The notes beneath the pieces are model-generated. The model saw nothing but the letters and a program-made list of their open reading frames with translations, was not told the DNA's origin and searched no databases. From UBA8389 sp035719105 (GTDB lineage Bacteria > Bacteroidota > Bacteroidia > Bacteroidales > UBA1402), in assembly GCA_035719105.1 (NCBI GenBank), contig DASTGN010000008.1, positions 124,001 through 188,000 on the forward strand: a stretch of 64,000 bases of DNA, given 5' to 3'. Below are positions 1 through 8,578 of the stretch, piece after piece (position 1 is the stretch's first letter; every line of letters begins with the position of its first letter). A program made the translations under genes and the position numbers.

Positions 1-1558
1 TGTCTACGTCGAAGGATACAAAACCATTGTACCTCAAGTACGTTACGTTCGGATCAAAAAGATCATATTGCAAACGAAAGGTCGGAATGATTCGAAGATT
101 CTTTTCATTGTTTACTGCTAAATGAGCTAATGCAACCGGATTTAAAAGATCGCGTTGGGAAGCGTCAAGTGTAGATGTTTGTGGAATGACATAGAAATTA
201 CTCATATTCTCCCCAAACTGATCTTGTTCATACACAGAGACATTGGGCATTTTCCGATAAGCCATGCTCAACAAATTGTCCGTATTGTAACCATCTCCTA
301 CATCCGAAGCTAAATTCTTGTGATTGTTGGTCTGTGTAATTGAAAAGTCAGTCGTGAATTTAATTCGATCCGATACCTGGTATTCCAAATTAGATCTTCC
401 GGTGATGCGTCCAAGTTGCTGTTTAATAATGGTACCAGATTCATCGTAATAACCCAATGACATTCTAAAACGAACTTTGTCTTCCCCACCCGAAAGTGTC
501 AAATTATGATCGTTTGTAAAACCATATTGCGTTATGGCTTTCACCCAATCGGTGTTGTTGTTGAAATTCTCATATTCCGAAAAGGAAGGATCATAGTTAA
601 ATTCAGGCTTACTCGCATCCGCTTCGTTTTGATAGGAATTGAAATAAGCTTGTTTCATCATCATGGTATAATCGTTACCACTCAACATTTTCAAACCTGC
701 TGGTTGCGTTTTTCCTGAAAATCGATACGAATACTGTACACGTGTGGGGCCTGTGATGCCTTTTTTGGTTCGTATGGAAATTACGCCGTTTGCTCCTCGG
801 GAACCCCAAATGGCAGCGGCAGCTCCATCTTTTAGTACCAGAATTTCCTCAATATCATCTGGACTGATATTCAGCAGATTGGCAAATTGTTCTTGGTTTG
901 CAGTGGCATAATCAAAGGAAGTGCTGATGTTGTTTTCGAAAGGAACATCGTTTACAATGATCAAAGGTTCTGCATTCGAATTGATGGAGGATGTCCCACG
1001 AATTCTTAAAGTGGAACCAGACCCTAAGTTTCCTGAATTTCCAACAATATCAAGACCCGCAATGCGACCCTGAAGTGCATCATCAATGGATGAAACCGAT
1101 AATCCGGCGAATTCTTTCGTGTTGATTTTCTGTACGGCACCTGAGATTTCACGTTGAGGAATCGCCAATGTACCATCGGAATACATTCTCTTGGCGGAAA
1201 CCACCACTTCAGAAATCTGCGTTTTTTCTTCCATTTGTATATCAAATCTCGTTCTACTTCCAATTGGATAAACGGCAGATTTATATCCCACATAATTAAT
1301 TTTCAGAGAGTTGCCTGTATTTTTTATATCCAGCGAAAAATTTCCACTGTAATCTGTCACGGTTGCAGAAACGATGCGATTGGTTTTATCTATTTCCAAC
1401 ACATTGACTCCGATCAGTTCCACATTTCCTTCTGAAAAAATCCGACCAGTGACCAACACCTTTTTAGTCTGAGTCTGACTAAACAATAGAACAGGCCAAA
1501 CAATCAGAATCCAAAGCATTATGGGACGGAGGTTATTCATAACTAAAACTTTTTTCAT
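1..1558 (-). CDS. SusC/RagA-type TonB-dependent outer-membrane receptor, N-terminal part (cut by window edge)
   Basis: The first about 519 codons of a SusC-type receptor, which imports oligosaccharides across the outer membrane with TonB energy. I translated it from the minus strand. A signal peptide (a second Met at 1540 gives MNNLRPIMLWILIVW) is followed by a carboxypeptidase-regulatory-like domain and then the TonB plug, with LRIRGTSSINSNAEPL and the nearby NDVPF stretch. Further on, WGSRGANGVISIRTKKG marks the end of the plug, and the barrel begins after it. The ATG at 1558 lies 3 bp after the stop of the fasciclin gene, so the two are co-transcribed. The C-terminus and any SusD partner lie beyond the left edge. 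The family assignment is secure; the substrate is not visible. Confidence 0.93.
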   Translation of the reverse strand, partial: MKKVLVMNNLRPIMLWILIVWPVLLFSQTQTKKVLVTGRIFSEGNVELIGVNVLEIDKTNRIVSATVTDYSGNFSLDIKNTGNSLKINYVGYKSAVYPIGSRTRFDIQMEEKTQISEVVVSAKRMYSDGTLAIPQREISGAVQKINTKEFAGLSVSSIDDALQGRIAGLDIVGNSGNLGSGSTLRIRGTSSINSNAEPLIIVNDVPFENNISTSFDYATANQEQFANLLNISPDDIEEILVLKDGAAAAIWGSRGANGVISIRTKKGITGPTRVQYSYRFSGKTQPAGLKMLSGNDYTMMMKQAYFNSYQNEADASKPEFNYDPSFSEYENFNNNTDWVKAITQYGFTNDHNLTLSGGEDKVRFRMSLGYYDESGTIIKQQLGRITGRSNLEYQVSDRIKFTTDFSITQTNNHKNLASDVGDGYNTDNLLSMAYRKMPNVSVYEQDQFGENMSNFYVIPQTSTLDASQRDLLNPVALAHLAVNNEKNLRIIPTFRLQYDLFDPNVTYLRYNGFVSFDVD

Positions 1559-1561
1559 GTA

Positions 1562-4153
1562 TTAAAACTTTAGCGCTTTGTCAATGAGATGGATAACAGC
1601 TCGAGACGAGGAAATTATCTGAGTGGCCCTCATATAATCCCCATTGTTCACAATATAATCTCTCGCCATCTGGTTATATAAGCCATCTGTTTTTATGACA
1701 TTGGCAACATTAGAAGGATTGGTGCATTTTACATGTAAATCTGAACCATTACCATTAATTTCCAGTTTGAAGAATTTACCGGAATCGTCTCTGGCAGCAG
1801 TTTCAAATTTCAAATTGGTAACTGGCTTTCCGTTTATGTACGTAGAATTGTCCATGAAATGATATTTCAGGAACTTCAAAAGATACAGTGTCTTTTCCTT
1901 TTTAAGGTTGTAATCTGTTTCATTTGCGATTTCATCCCAGGTAAACAACTTCGCATCAGAAGCAAATGCTTGATTTAAAGCCTGTTCTGTCGGCACAAAA
2001 ATGGTATATCTAAAATTATTGAAGGAATTGACCACATAGCCCAGCCCCGATGAAGAAGACATTTTTTTCAGACTGAATACTGGAACGACATCCTTGTCAA
2101 GTTGAAAGAAAGTAAACACTCTGTCATCTCCTTTCAATAAATCAAAGAATGCTTTATACTCCGGGTGTTCACCTAGTAACGTATAAACTGATTTGGTTGG
2201 ATCTTGAAGAATCTGATCAATAAAATAAGTTTTTCCATTATCTGAATTATAAAGGCTTTTCAAACCAGAGTTGGGATTGGTCACTATATGTGCGGGCGAT
2301 ACATTTTGTTCCAGATCTCCACCACCAATGACTTGTGTATTTTCACCACTACCGCTGATTTTGAGCATCGTTCCGCTTTTGGTTTGAGCAAATGTGGCTG
2401 TCCCATCGTCAATATAGCCAGACATATTTTCTCCAACTTTTTGACCGACTACGATATGCATGTCAATGATATCATTCAATCGATTTCGTATGATGGCTTG
2501 ATCTGCTGTACTGTTTGTCAACGAGCGGGTTTTGGTACCTTTTTGCCCAGCAGTTGTAACGTTGTAAACGTCAGCGTATACCATATTTTTATCGGCAACA
2601 TATTTAAATGACCAGATTTCGCGTGAAGAGATGCCTTTTGCCCATGCAATAGGGTCGCGATAGTTGTCAAATGCTGCATCGACGGGTACAATCAAATTGT
2701 ACATATTTTCCATCGAACGCAAATACAAATAAAATTTCATCGTTGCATCCTGAATACCCCAATTCATAATTTTAGTATCGTTGCTGGTAAGCACAGAAGC
2801 ATACACACACTGGTAATCGATTGGTGGATAAACTACGGACGAAATGTAGACCGCACCATTGTTTCCGATATAACTTTTACTGATATTATCGGCTTTTACG
2901 TTCATAAATGCGCTGGATTCATCCGTCAAGGTTGGCCAACTGTGTGGAAGAGAATTCAGAAAGGATTTCTTTTGATGATTACGCACAAATAAGGCTAACA
3001 AAGGAGTCGGGATGTTTTCCCAGCTACCATATGCATCCTTGAGGTAACGTCCCTTATCGCCATTAATGTAATTGGACATCGCATCATCAGTGGGAACAAA
3101 CATTGCTCCCATATCTTGTTGCAAAGCGCTAGGTGTGTAGGCATTGTCACTTGGATCGTAATAAAGCAATCCATAGTTGGTCAATGTTTTACCATTAGCA
3201 TCCAGGTTGAATGTGGTTGTAAAATAACGTTTGACAAATATTGAATCTGAAATGGCAATCAATGGGCGATCCGGGGTCGAACCGTCGTAATAATCGTGAG
3301 TCGTTTTAGACACCGTTTCGACGAAATAAGGCATACAAAATTTGTTCAATAATTTATTGAACAAGTTTGTCTCTCCATTGTCTCGAATTATCTGAGCCAT
3401 GTTTTTGGACGGTAAAATCAAATCGTCCATGACATGCACATAGCCGTTTTTGCAGATGATGTCTTTTTTCAAAACCTTGACACCATTCACATAAAAGGTA
3501 CTGTTGTCAAAGGTCAATCCATTGTTCAATTTGCTGAAGTCTTGATCAGTAATTCCTTGTTTCAACATATTGATCGATGTGAAATGGACAATTGGAGCCG
3601 GTTTCTCGTTATCGATCAAATACAAACCCTTAGTGCTGAATCTATTCCAGAATGGATTTGAAAACAATGTTTCATCTCTCAAATAGGAAATACTGTCTAA
3701 AAATGTCAATGTCGTATTCCTTCGTAATGCAAGACCTTCGTCCGATGCAGCTTGAGAAGTCGGTGTATTAGCCAACATTTTTGACAAATAAGCCATGTTG
3801 ATCATACTGACATTCATGATGCTTCGCTTTTGCGCAGTTGACAATCCCTCGTAAGAGGTCACACCGTATTCATTGTTTTGGAAAAATCGCTCAAAAGCAT
3901 CATCACGAGCAGGTAAAAGGGTTTTACTTCCCGTGTAAGACAACACATCCTTATAATTCAGGTCATTGACTAATCTGAGGTAATAGGTAAAATGTCCGTC
4001 TTGTTCCATGAAATCATAGATACTGGACCCTAAGAAATCCGGTTCTCTATCGTTATAGAAATAATCGTCTTTACATGAATTAAAAATGGTTCCTGCCAAA
4101 ACAAACACCAGTATGGGCAAGATGGGTATTTTTAGTCTAAAAATGATTTTCAT
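1562..4153 (-). CDS. Fasciclin (FAS1)-domain lipoprotein, SusC-linked
   Basis: An 863-residue exported lipoprotein. The N-terminus has a lysine/arginine start, a hydrophobic core and a lipobox-like FNSC near residue 27. Several FAS1-like units follow, with phrases such as TLLPARDDAFERFF, GAMFVPTDDAMSNYI and TIFVPTEQALNQAF, each followed by an H-rich segment typical of FAS1. FAS1 domains mediate adhesion or glycan contact. In Bacteroidota, multi-FAS1 lipoproteins occur beside SusC/SusD pairs, where a surface glycan-binding or receptor-accessory role is assumed but rarely proven. It ends 3 bp before the SusC start. A strong hairpin upstream (4214-4254) separates it from the FG-GAP gene, so this pair probably has its own promoter. 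Confidence 0.85.
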   Translation of the reverse strand: MKIIFRLKIPILPILVFVLAGTIFNSCKDDYFYNDREPDFLGSSIYDFMEQDGHFTYYLRLVNDLNYKDVLSYTGSKTLLPARDDAFERFFQNNEYGVTSYEGLSTAQKRSIMNVSMINMAYLSKMLANTPTSQAASDEGLALRRNTTLTFLDSISYLRDETLFSNPFWNRFSTKGLYLIDNEKPAPIVHFTSINMLKQGITDQDFSKLNNGLTFDNSTFYVNGVKVLKKDIICKNGYVHVMDDLILPSKNMAQIIRDNGETNLFNKLLNKFCMPYFVETVSKTTHDYYDGSTPDRPLIAISDSIFVKRYFTTTFNLDANGKTLTNYGLLYYDPSDNAYTPSALQQDMGAMFVPTDDAMSNYINGDKGRYLKDAYGSWENIPTPLLALFVRNHQKKSFLNSLPHSWPTLTDESSAFMNVKADNISKSYIGNNGAVYISSVVYPPIDYQCVYASVLTSNDTKIMNWGIQDATMKFYLYLRSMENMYNLIVPVDAAFDNYRDPIAWAKGISSREIWSFKYVADKNMVYADVYNVTTAGQKGTKTRSLTNSTADQAIIRNRLNDIIDMHIVVGQKVGENMSGYIDDGTATFAQTKSGTMLKISGSGENTQVIGGGDLEQNVSPAHIVTNPNSGLKSLYNSDNGKTYFIDQILQDPTKSVYTLLGEHPEYKAFFDLLKGDDRVFTFFQLDKDVVPVFSLKKMSSSSGLGYVVNSFNNFRYTIFVPTEQALNQAFASDAKLFTWDEIANETDYNLKKEKTLYLLKFLKYHFMDNSTYINGKPVTNLKFETAARDDSGKFFKLEINGNGSDLHVKCTNPSNVANVIKTDGLYNQMARDYIVNNGDYMRATQIISSSRAVIHLIDKALKF

Positions 4154-4213
4154 TTTTGGTAAGATTGATTTACAGATAAATGGCCGGTAGAAGCAACGTA
4201 CTTTTTACCATGA

Positions 4214-4254
4214 AAAATAGTTACGGGTTGGGGTAATCAACCCGTAACTATTTT
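4214..4254 (-). terminator. Intrinsic terminator after the FG-GAP gene
   Basis: A perfect 16-bp inverted repeat (arms 4214-4229 and 4239-4254, 9-nt loop), 8 bp past the FG-GAP stop. On the minus strand it is followed by a T run. It is symmetrical enough to work both ways. It divides the locus into an enzyme unit and a fasciclin/SusC unit. Confidence 0.9.
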
Positions 4255-4262
4255 GAATTTAA

Positions 4263-6152
4263 CTATTTGACAATGGCTTTATTAACCACCGTATTGTTTT
4301 CGGAGACCACTTTCACAATATACATTCCAGCTGAAAGTTGTACCAGAGTATTGTTTATCAAACCTTGTTTACGGAAAAGTTCCTGCCCGTTAGCATTGTA
4401 AACAACGATATTGCCTAACAAAGAATCGGTTGATTTGATTTCAATTTGTTTCGAAGTGGATAGCACTTTAACAGCATTTTCCAAAGTAGATTTCAGAGAA
4501 CTTTGAGTAATGGTGAAAGTCGATGTTGCAAACGTACTTGCGTTCTTTGCATTATCAATGGCTTGTACGCCCAACGTGTAGGTACCATTTTCCAAATCAA
4601 AGAGTTTATAGCTGGTACCCAAAATGGAGGTCAAATTATCATTGACTTTCAAACGTCCTGTTGTCAAATTAGCAGGCAACATGAACATGGTACGTGTGTC
4701 ACCATCTTTTTTCAGATAGAAATTATATCTGATTGCTTGGCTTTCGCATAAATCATCCGTAGAAGCAGTCCATGAAATGGTTGCATTACCACCAGATACC
4801 ACAGCATTCAGCCCTGTTGGAACAGTTGGAGCTGCATTGACAGGAATTCCAACACCAAGATCGTTTCTCATCAACAAAGCCTTAGAGCGACCACCATACG
4901 CAATCATAAAAGCGTCTAAATCTTTATCGTTGTCGATGTCAGCCAAACAAGCTGTACCACCCCAAACGTTCGTAGTAGCAGTTCCGTCATCGTTATGAAT
5001 TCCAGCAAAGCTCAAGTTCGATCTGGTAAAGGTCTGATCTCCGGAATTGTTTAGAAAAACCGCATTAGGACCAGCATTCATATACAAAACATCTTCATAT
5101 CCATCGTTGTTGACATCGCCCCAAGCAATAGAAGATTCTTGTTTGTTATTGGGCATGCCGTTTTGTTCTGAAGGTATCACCGTGAAATTACCGGATCCGG
5201 CATTTTCGTATATGTCACTGATCCAATACCAACCATTAGAATTAGCTCCGACACCGCTTACGAAATAGTCCCATTTTCCATCGTTGTTGTAATCACACCA
5301 AGCGGATTCTCCACTTTCAGTGCCTTTGAATAGAACCGGATTGGCAAAAGTTCCATTTCCATTATTGCGATATAGAACCCCTTTATAACCTTCTGTCCAA
5401 TAATCTAACGTGCTGGAATAACCAGTTGCCAACAAATCCTGAAAACCATCGCCATCGTAATCGGCAAAAGCAGCCGAACCTGCATTCAATTGAATAAAGT
5501 TGGCCGTTCCATTAACAGGATTTACAACTTTTTCAAAACCTGTTCCTTTCAAATTCTTGTATAAAAAGGAATGTCTTCCGCTTTCATTTTCACCCTGCAT
5601 GAAAAGATCAACCCAACCATCGTTGTTGTAATCGCAAGCAATAGCATATCGGTTGGCTCTGTTGCCACCACCATTGGCCATGAAATCAAAAGTTCCATTC
5701 AATACTTCTGAGAACTCGTAATTCATTGCTGGACCAAGATTTTTATAAAGTGTTGAATAATAACCTATATCGTCCTTACCAGAAAGAAAAATATCCAGGT
5801 TGCCATCGTTGTTGTAATCCAACCAGGTTACGTTTCCGCATTCTAAATTGGGAAAAGGATGCGTCACTTTTGTAAACGTGCCGTTGCCGTTATTTTTGTA
5901 CATCATGGTTAACTTGGCCCAACCGTTCGTTACACCAGCGGTTACTAAGTCCAGAAAACCGTCGTTGTTGTAATCACCCCAGGCAGCGCCACTCTCGAAG
6001 GAGAAAGACATGCTATCCATGCCATTGGTAACCACCACCGGTCGATCAATTTCTGTAAAAACCGTTTCTTTAGCCTTTTGCGCAGAAGCAATAGCAGAAA
6101 GAAACATGACCATCAGTAAAAGTGCATGCTTTAAGGAGTAAATTGTTTTCAT
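4263..6152 (-). CDS. Secreted FG-GAP/VCBS repeat protein with T9SS sorting domain
   Basis: A 629-residue secreted protein. A signal peptide ends near ASAQ (residue 25). Residues about 50-430 hold seven or so FG-GAP/VCBS repeats, each with a calcium-loop motif of the type WGDYNNDGFLDLV, WLDYNNDGNLDIF or FADYDGDGFQDLL, predicting an integrin-alpha-like beta-propeller. An Ig/FN3-like segment follows (about 440-550). The last 75 residues are a type A T9SS sorting domain (VYNANGQELFRKQG, LSAGMYIVKVVSENNT), so the protein should cross the outer membrane and be released or anchored at the surface. It lies 17 bp after the GH97 gene and is likely co-transcribed. No enzymatic motif is visible; glycan or protein binding is an inference. 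Confidence 0.88.
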   Translation of the reverse strand: MKTIYSLKHALLLMVMFLSAIASAQKAKETVFTEIDRPVVVTNGMDSMSFSFESGAAWGDYNNDGFLDLVTAGVTNGWAKLTMMYKNNGNGTFTKVTHPFPNLECGNVTWLDYNNDGNLDIFLSGKDDIGYYSTLYKNLGPAMNYEFSEVLNGTFDFMANGGGNRANRYAIACDYNNDGWVDLFMQGENESGRHSFLYKNLKGTGFEKVVNPVNGTANFIQLNAGSAAFADYDGDGFQDLLATGYSSTLDYWTEGYKGVLYRNNGNGTFANPVLFKGTESGESAWCDYNNDGKWDYFVSGVGANSNGWYWISDIYENAGSGNFTVIPSEQNGMPNNKQESSIAWGDVNNDGYEDVLYMNAGPNAVFLNNSGDQTFTRSNLSFAGIHNDDGTATTNVWGGTACLADIDNDKDLDAFMIAYGGRSKALLMRNDLGVGIPVNAAPTVPTGLNAVVSGGNATISWTASTDDLCESQAIRYNFYLKKDGDTRTMFMLPANLTTGRLKVNDNLTSILGTSYKLFDLENGTYTLGVQAIDNAKNASTFATSTFTITQSSLKSTLENAVKVLSTSKQIEIKSTDSLLGNIVVYNANGQELFRKQGLINNTLVQLSAGMYIVKVVSENNTVVNKAIVK

Positions 6153-6169
6153 AATGCTTAAATTAGGTT

Positions 6170-8386
6170 CTACAAAATTATTTTGGAAAAGTTAGTGTTA
6201 TCAGTTGTTTTGATTTTAACAATAAAGGTGCCGCTATTCAAACGGGATAAATCAAATTGTCTTGAAGTTGCTTTATCAGCAAGGTTGTTTTGACTATAGA
6301 CAAGTATGCCTGAAGTTGAGTACAATTCAACGGAGTCAATCGGTTCCTGAGATGAGACATTGATCCAGTGGCTGGCACGATCAACTAAAACGGAAATGGT
6401 GGATTGATCTTTATTGCTGACCATACCGGTGGAACCGCTTTCTGTCAATCTGATTGCAAAACCACCACCTTTTGCCATGGAATAGGTTAATTTCGAAAGG
6501 GAGGTCACCTCGACTTGCTCATTAACGTATTTCGTGGGATAGTCGCTTGAATTATAGTCGTCCCTCAATACCGTGGCCATGTATTTTGTATCGGGTTTCA
6601 AGAAACTGAAATCCACTTCAATATCTTTAGCAGCCCAGCTGCACATACCACCTACAAACCATTCTGTACCTTTTTGTTTGGCAATTAGTATGTATTCACC
6701 CAATTTGGCATCCAAAGGCACTGTTTTATCCCATACAGTGGGAACTTTTGACAAGTAATCAAGTATATCCGGATATTTGGCATATTCAGTCGGAGCATCG
6801 CTCATGTAACCCAACCATTGATCGAAAATTACGAACATGGACAGTTCATGGGCACGAGTACCTTGACTGAAGGGAACGGTATTTGGCAAATCGACAGGAT
6901 AAAATTGTCGTTCGGTCTTATTTCGCATCGAACCGGGCGTATAATCTTCAGGGCCAACCAAAGATCGTATGAACGGAAATTGAACGTGATAATCCGGAGA
7001 TGAACCTCTTCTCCAAAAATCTTCTTCTTCGCCCAATACGGACTCAAAATTCAACATATTGGGATAAGCACGATTCAATCCCGTTGGTACCGGACAACCA
7101 TGAAATACACCGATCATATGGTTGTTTGCCAATTCCTGTGCCAATCTTTGTCCCCAACCCATTGCAATTTGATCATTACGATTGAAAAAGTCGATTTTAA
7201 CCCCAGAAACACCATAGCGTTTCATTTTTGCAATCCAATTGGGGGATTCCAAGGCACAACTTGCCCAAGTCCACACTATGATTTTGACATTTTTTGATTT
7301 TGCATAGGTACAAAGCGAGGAAATGTAACTTTCATTCCATCCAGCATCAAGCGTCATGTATTCGAAATGATTCTGCGAGGCAAAATCAACATAATATTTA
7401 TACAACGTCAATCCAAGATTATCGTTACCTACCGGAAAATCCACACCTTCCAACATCGCTTTATGCCACCATTCCCAAGATGATTTCCCAGGAACGATCC
7501 AAGATACATCGGTTAATTTCAAAGGTTGAGCCAACATATAAACCAACTCATTGTTCAATAATGATTTATCATCACTCGAAAGAACAAATACTCGCCAGGG
7601 GAAAGATCGTGTTCCAGTTGTATTGGCCAAATAATTAAAACGAGTCACTGGGAAATGGTTGGAATAAATATTTGTGGGATCACTAACCGAATCAGGGTAT
7701 TGAGCCCACATTCCTTTCATTAAATCGGTTCCGCTCTTTTGGATATAAAGTCCGGGGTAATCGTTGTTGTCGGCCTCCGTAATGGCAACTTTATAGGTTG
7801 TATTTGGATAGCTGAAAAGGATTGGAGTCACAGCTAATCGACCGTTAGCCAAATCATTTACCGACGTATAGGTGTCGTATTTCTTTTCCCAATGATCCAG
7901 AGTGGTAGCTTCGGGGAAATAAACTTTAGGGCTTCCTGCAAAATGGAACGAAGCATCTTCTGTTTTTACAATAATGTTTGAAGTAAAAGCGGTGATAAAA
8001 CGATAAGCGATGCCCTCGTTGTAGGCTCTGACCACTAAATCGTATTTTTCATTGAAATGCACAATCGACTGATTGTAATTTTCTTGCAAAACGCTGTTTT
8101 TTCCAAACAGCACAGGTAGTTGTTGATTGACTGACGAATTTTCGATGTTCAAAATCGTTCCATTTCCAATAATGGTCCCGTCTTGTAATGTCATTCCAAT
8201 CGTTGAAGGAGCAATTAGTTGAGTTTGACCAGCGTAAATCTCATACTGAATACCATTGTTGATGTGAAGTGATATCTTGTAGTTACCATTTGGAGAAACA
8301 ACCTCGTGATCTACAGCCAGCAAAGATGGACTACACCATAATGCTGTCAAAAAGCAAGCGATTATTTTATTTGAGAATGAGCTCAT
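6170..8386 (-). CDS. Glycoside hydrolase family 97, secreted with T9SS sorting domain
   Basis: A 738-residue GH97 enzyme. Order: signal peptide (to about residue 24), GH97 N-terminal beta-sandwich (about 25-290), TIM barrel (about 300-570), C-terminal beta domain, then a T9SS sorting tail (VELYSTSGILVYSQ, LNSGTFIVKI). GH97 has inverting members (SusB type, catalytic Glu base) and retaining members (BT1871 type, Asp nucleophile). Here GVKIDF places Asp399 where the retaining nucleophile sits. Glu454, 55 residues later, matches the spacing I recall for the acid/base of BT1871 (D415/E470). A retaining alpha-galactosidase-like activity is therefore likely, though the substrate is inferred. It precedes the FG-GAP gene by 17 bp. 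Confidence 0.92.
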   Translation of the reverse strand: MSSFSNKIIACFLTALWCSPSLLAVDHEVVSPNGNYKISLHINNGIQYEIYAGQTQLIAPSTIGMTLQDGTIIGNGTILNIENSSVNQQLPVLFGKNSVLQENYNQSIVHFNEKYDLVVRAYNEGIAYRFITAFTSNIIVKTEDASFHFAGSPKVYFPEATTLDHWEKKYDTYTSVNDLANGRLAVTPILFSYPNTTYKVAITEADNNDYPGLYIQKSGTDLMKGMWAQYPDSVSDPTNIYSNHFPVTRFNYLANTTGTRSFPWRVFVLSSDDKSLLNNELVYMLAQPLKLTDVSWIVPGKSSWEWWHKAMLEGVDFPVGNDNLGLTLYKYYVDFASQNHFEYMTLDAGWNESYISSLCTYAKSKNVKIIVWTWASCALESPNWIAKMKRYGVSGVKIDFFNRNDQIAMGWGQRLAQELANNHMIGVFHGCPVPTGLNRAYPNMLNFESVLGEEEDFWRRGSSPDYHVQFPFIRSLVGPEDYTPGSMRNKTERQFYPVDLPNTVPFSQGTRAHELSMFVIFDQWLGYMSDAPTEYAKYPDILDYLSKVPTVWDKTVPLDAKLGEYILIAKQKGTEWFVGGMCSWAAKDIEVDFSFLKPDTKYMATVLRDDYNSSDYPTKYVNEQVEVTSLSKLTYSMAKGGGFAIRLTESGSTGMVSNKDQSTISVLVDRASHWINVSSQEPIDSVELYSTSGILVYSQNNLADKATSRQFDLSRLNSGTFIVKIKTTDNTNFSKIIL

Positions 8387-8437
8387 GTTTCAATTTTTAA
8401 GGTCAAAATAATTATGTTTCATGCCTGGCGCTGTAAT

Positions 8438-8466
8438 CAAAGATAACAGCAAATATCCAAAACAAA
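8438..8466 (-). promoter_or_regulatory. Internal Bacteroidota-type promoter for the T9SS GH97 gene
   Basis: On the minus strand, TTTG (8466-8463), a 17-nt spacer and a perfect -7 box TATCTTTG (8445-8438). It sits in the 192-bp gap between the two GH97 genes. Predicted leader is about 45 nt. The spacer is slightly shorter than the usual 19. Confidence 0.5.
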
Positions 8467-8578
8467 TGTATCCCTATTCCATATCACGTAAAAGTGCATT
8501 ATCGTCAATAAATGAAAGTTTCGTCCTAATTAGGCCCCAAAAATTGCTATTTTGACCATCTTGCTCTTTTCTGCAACA

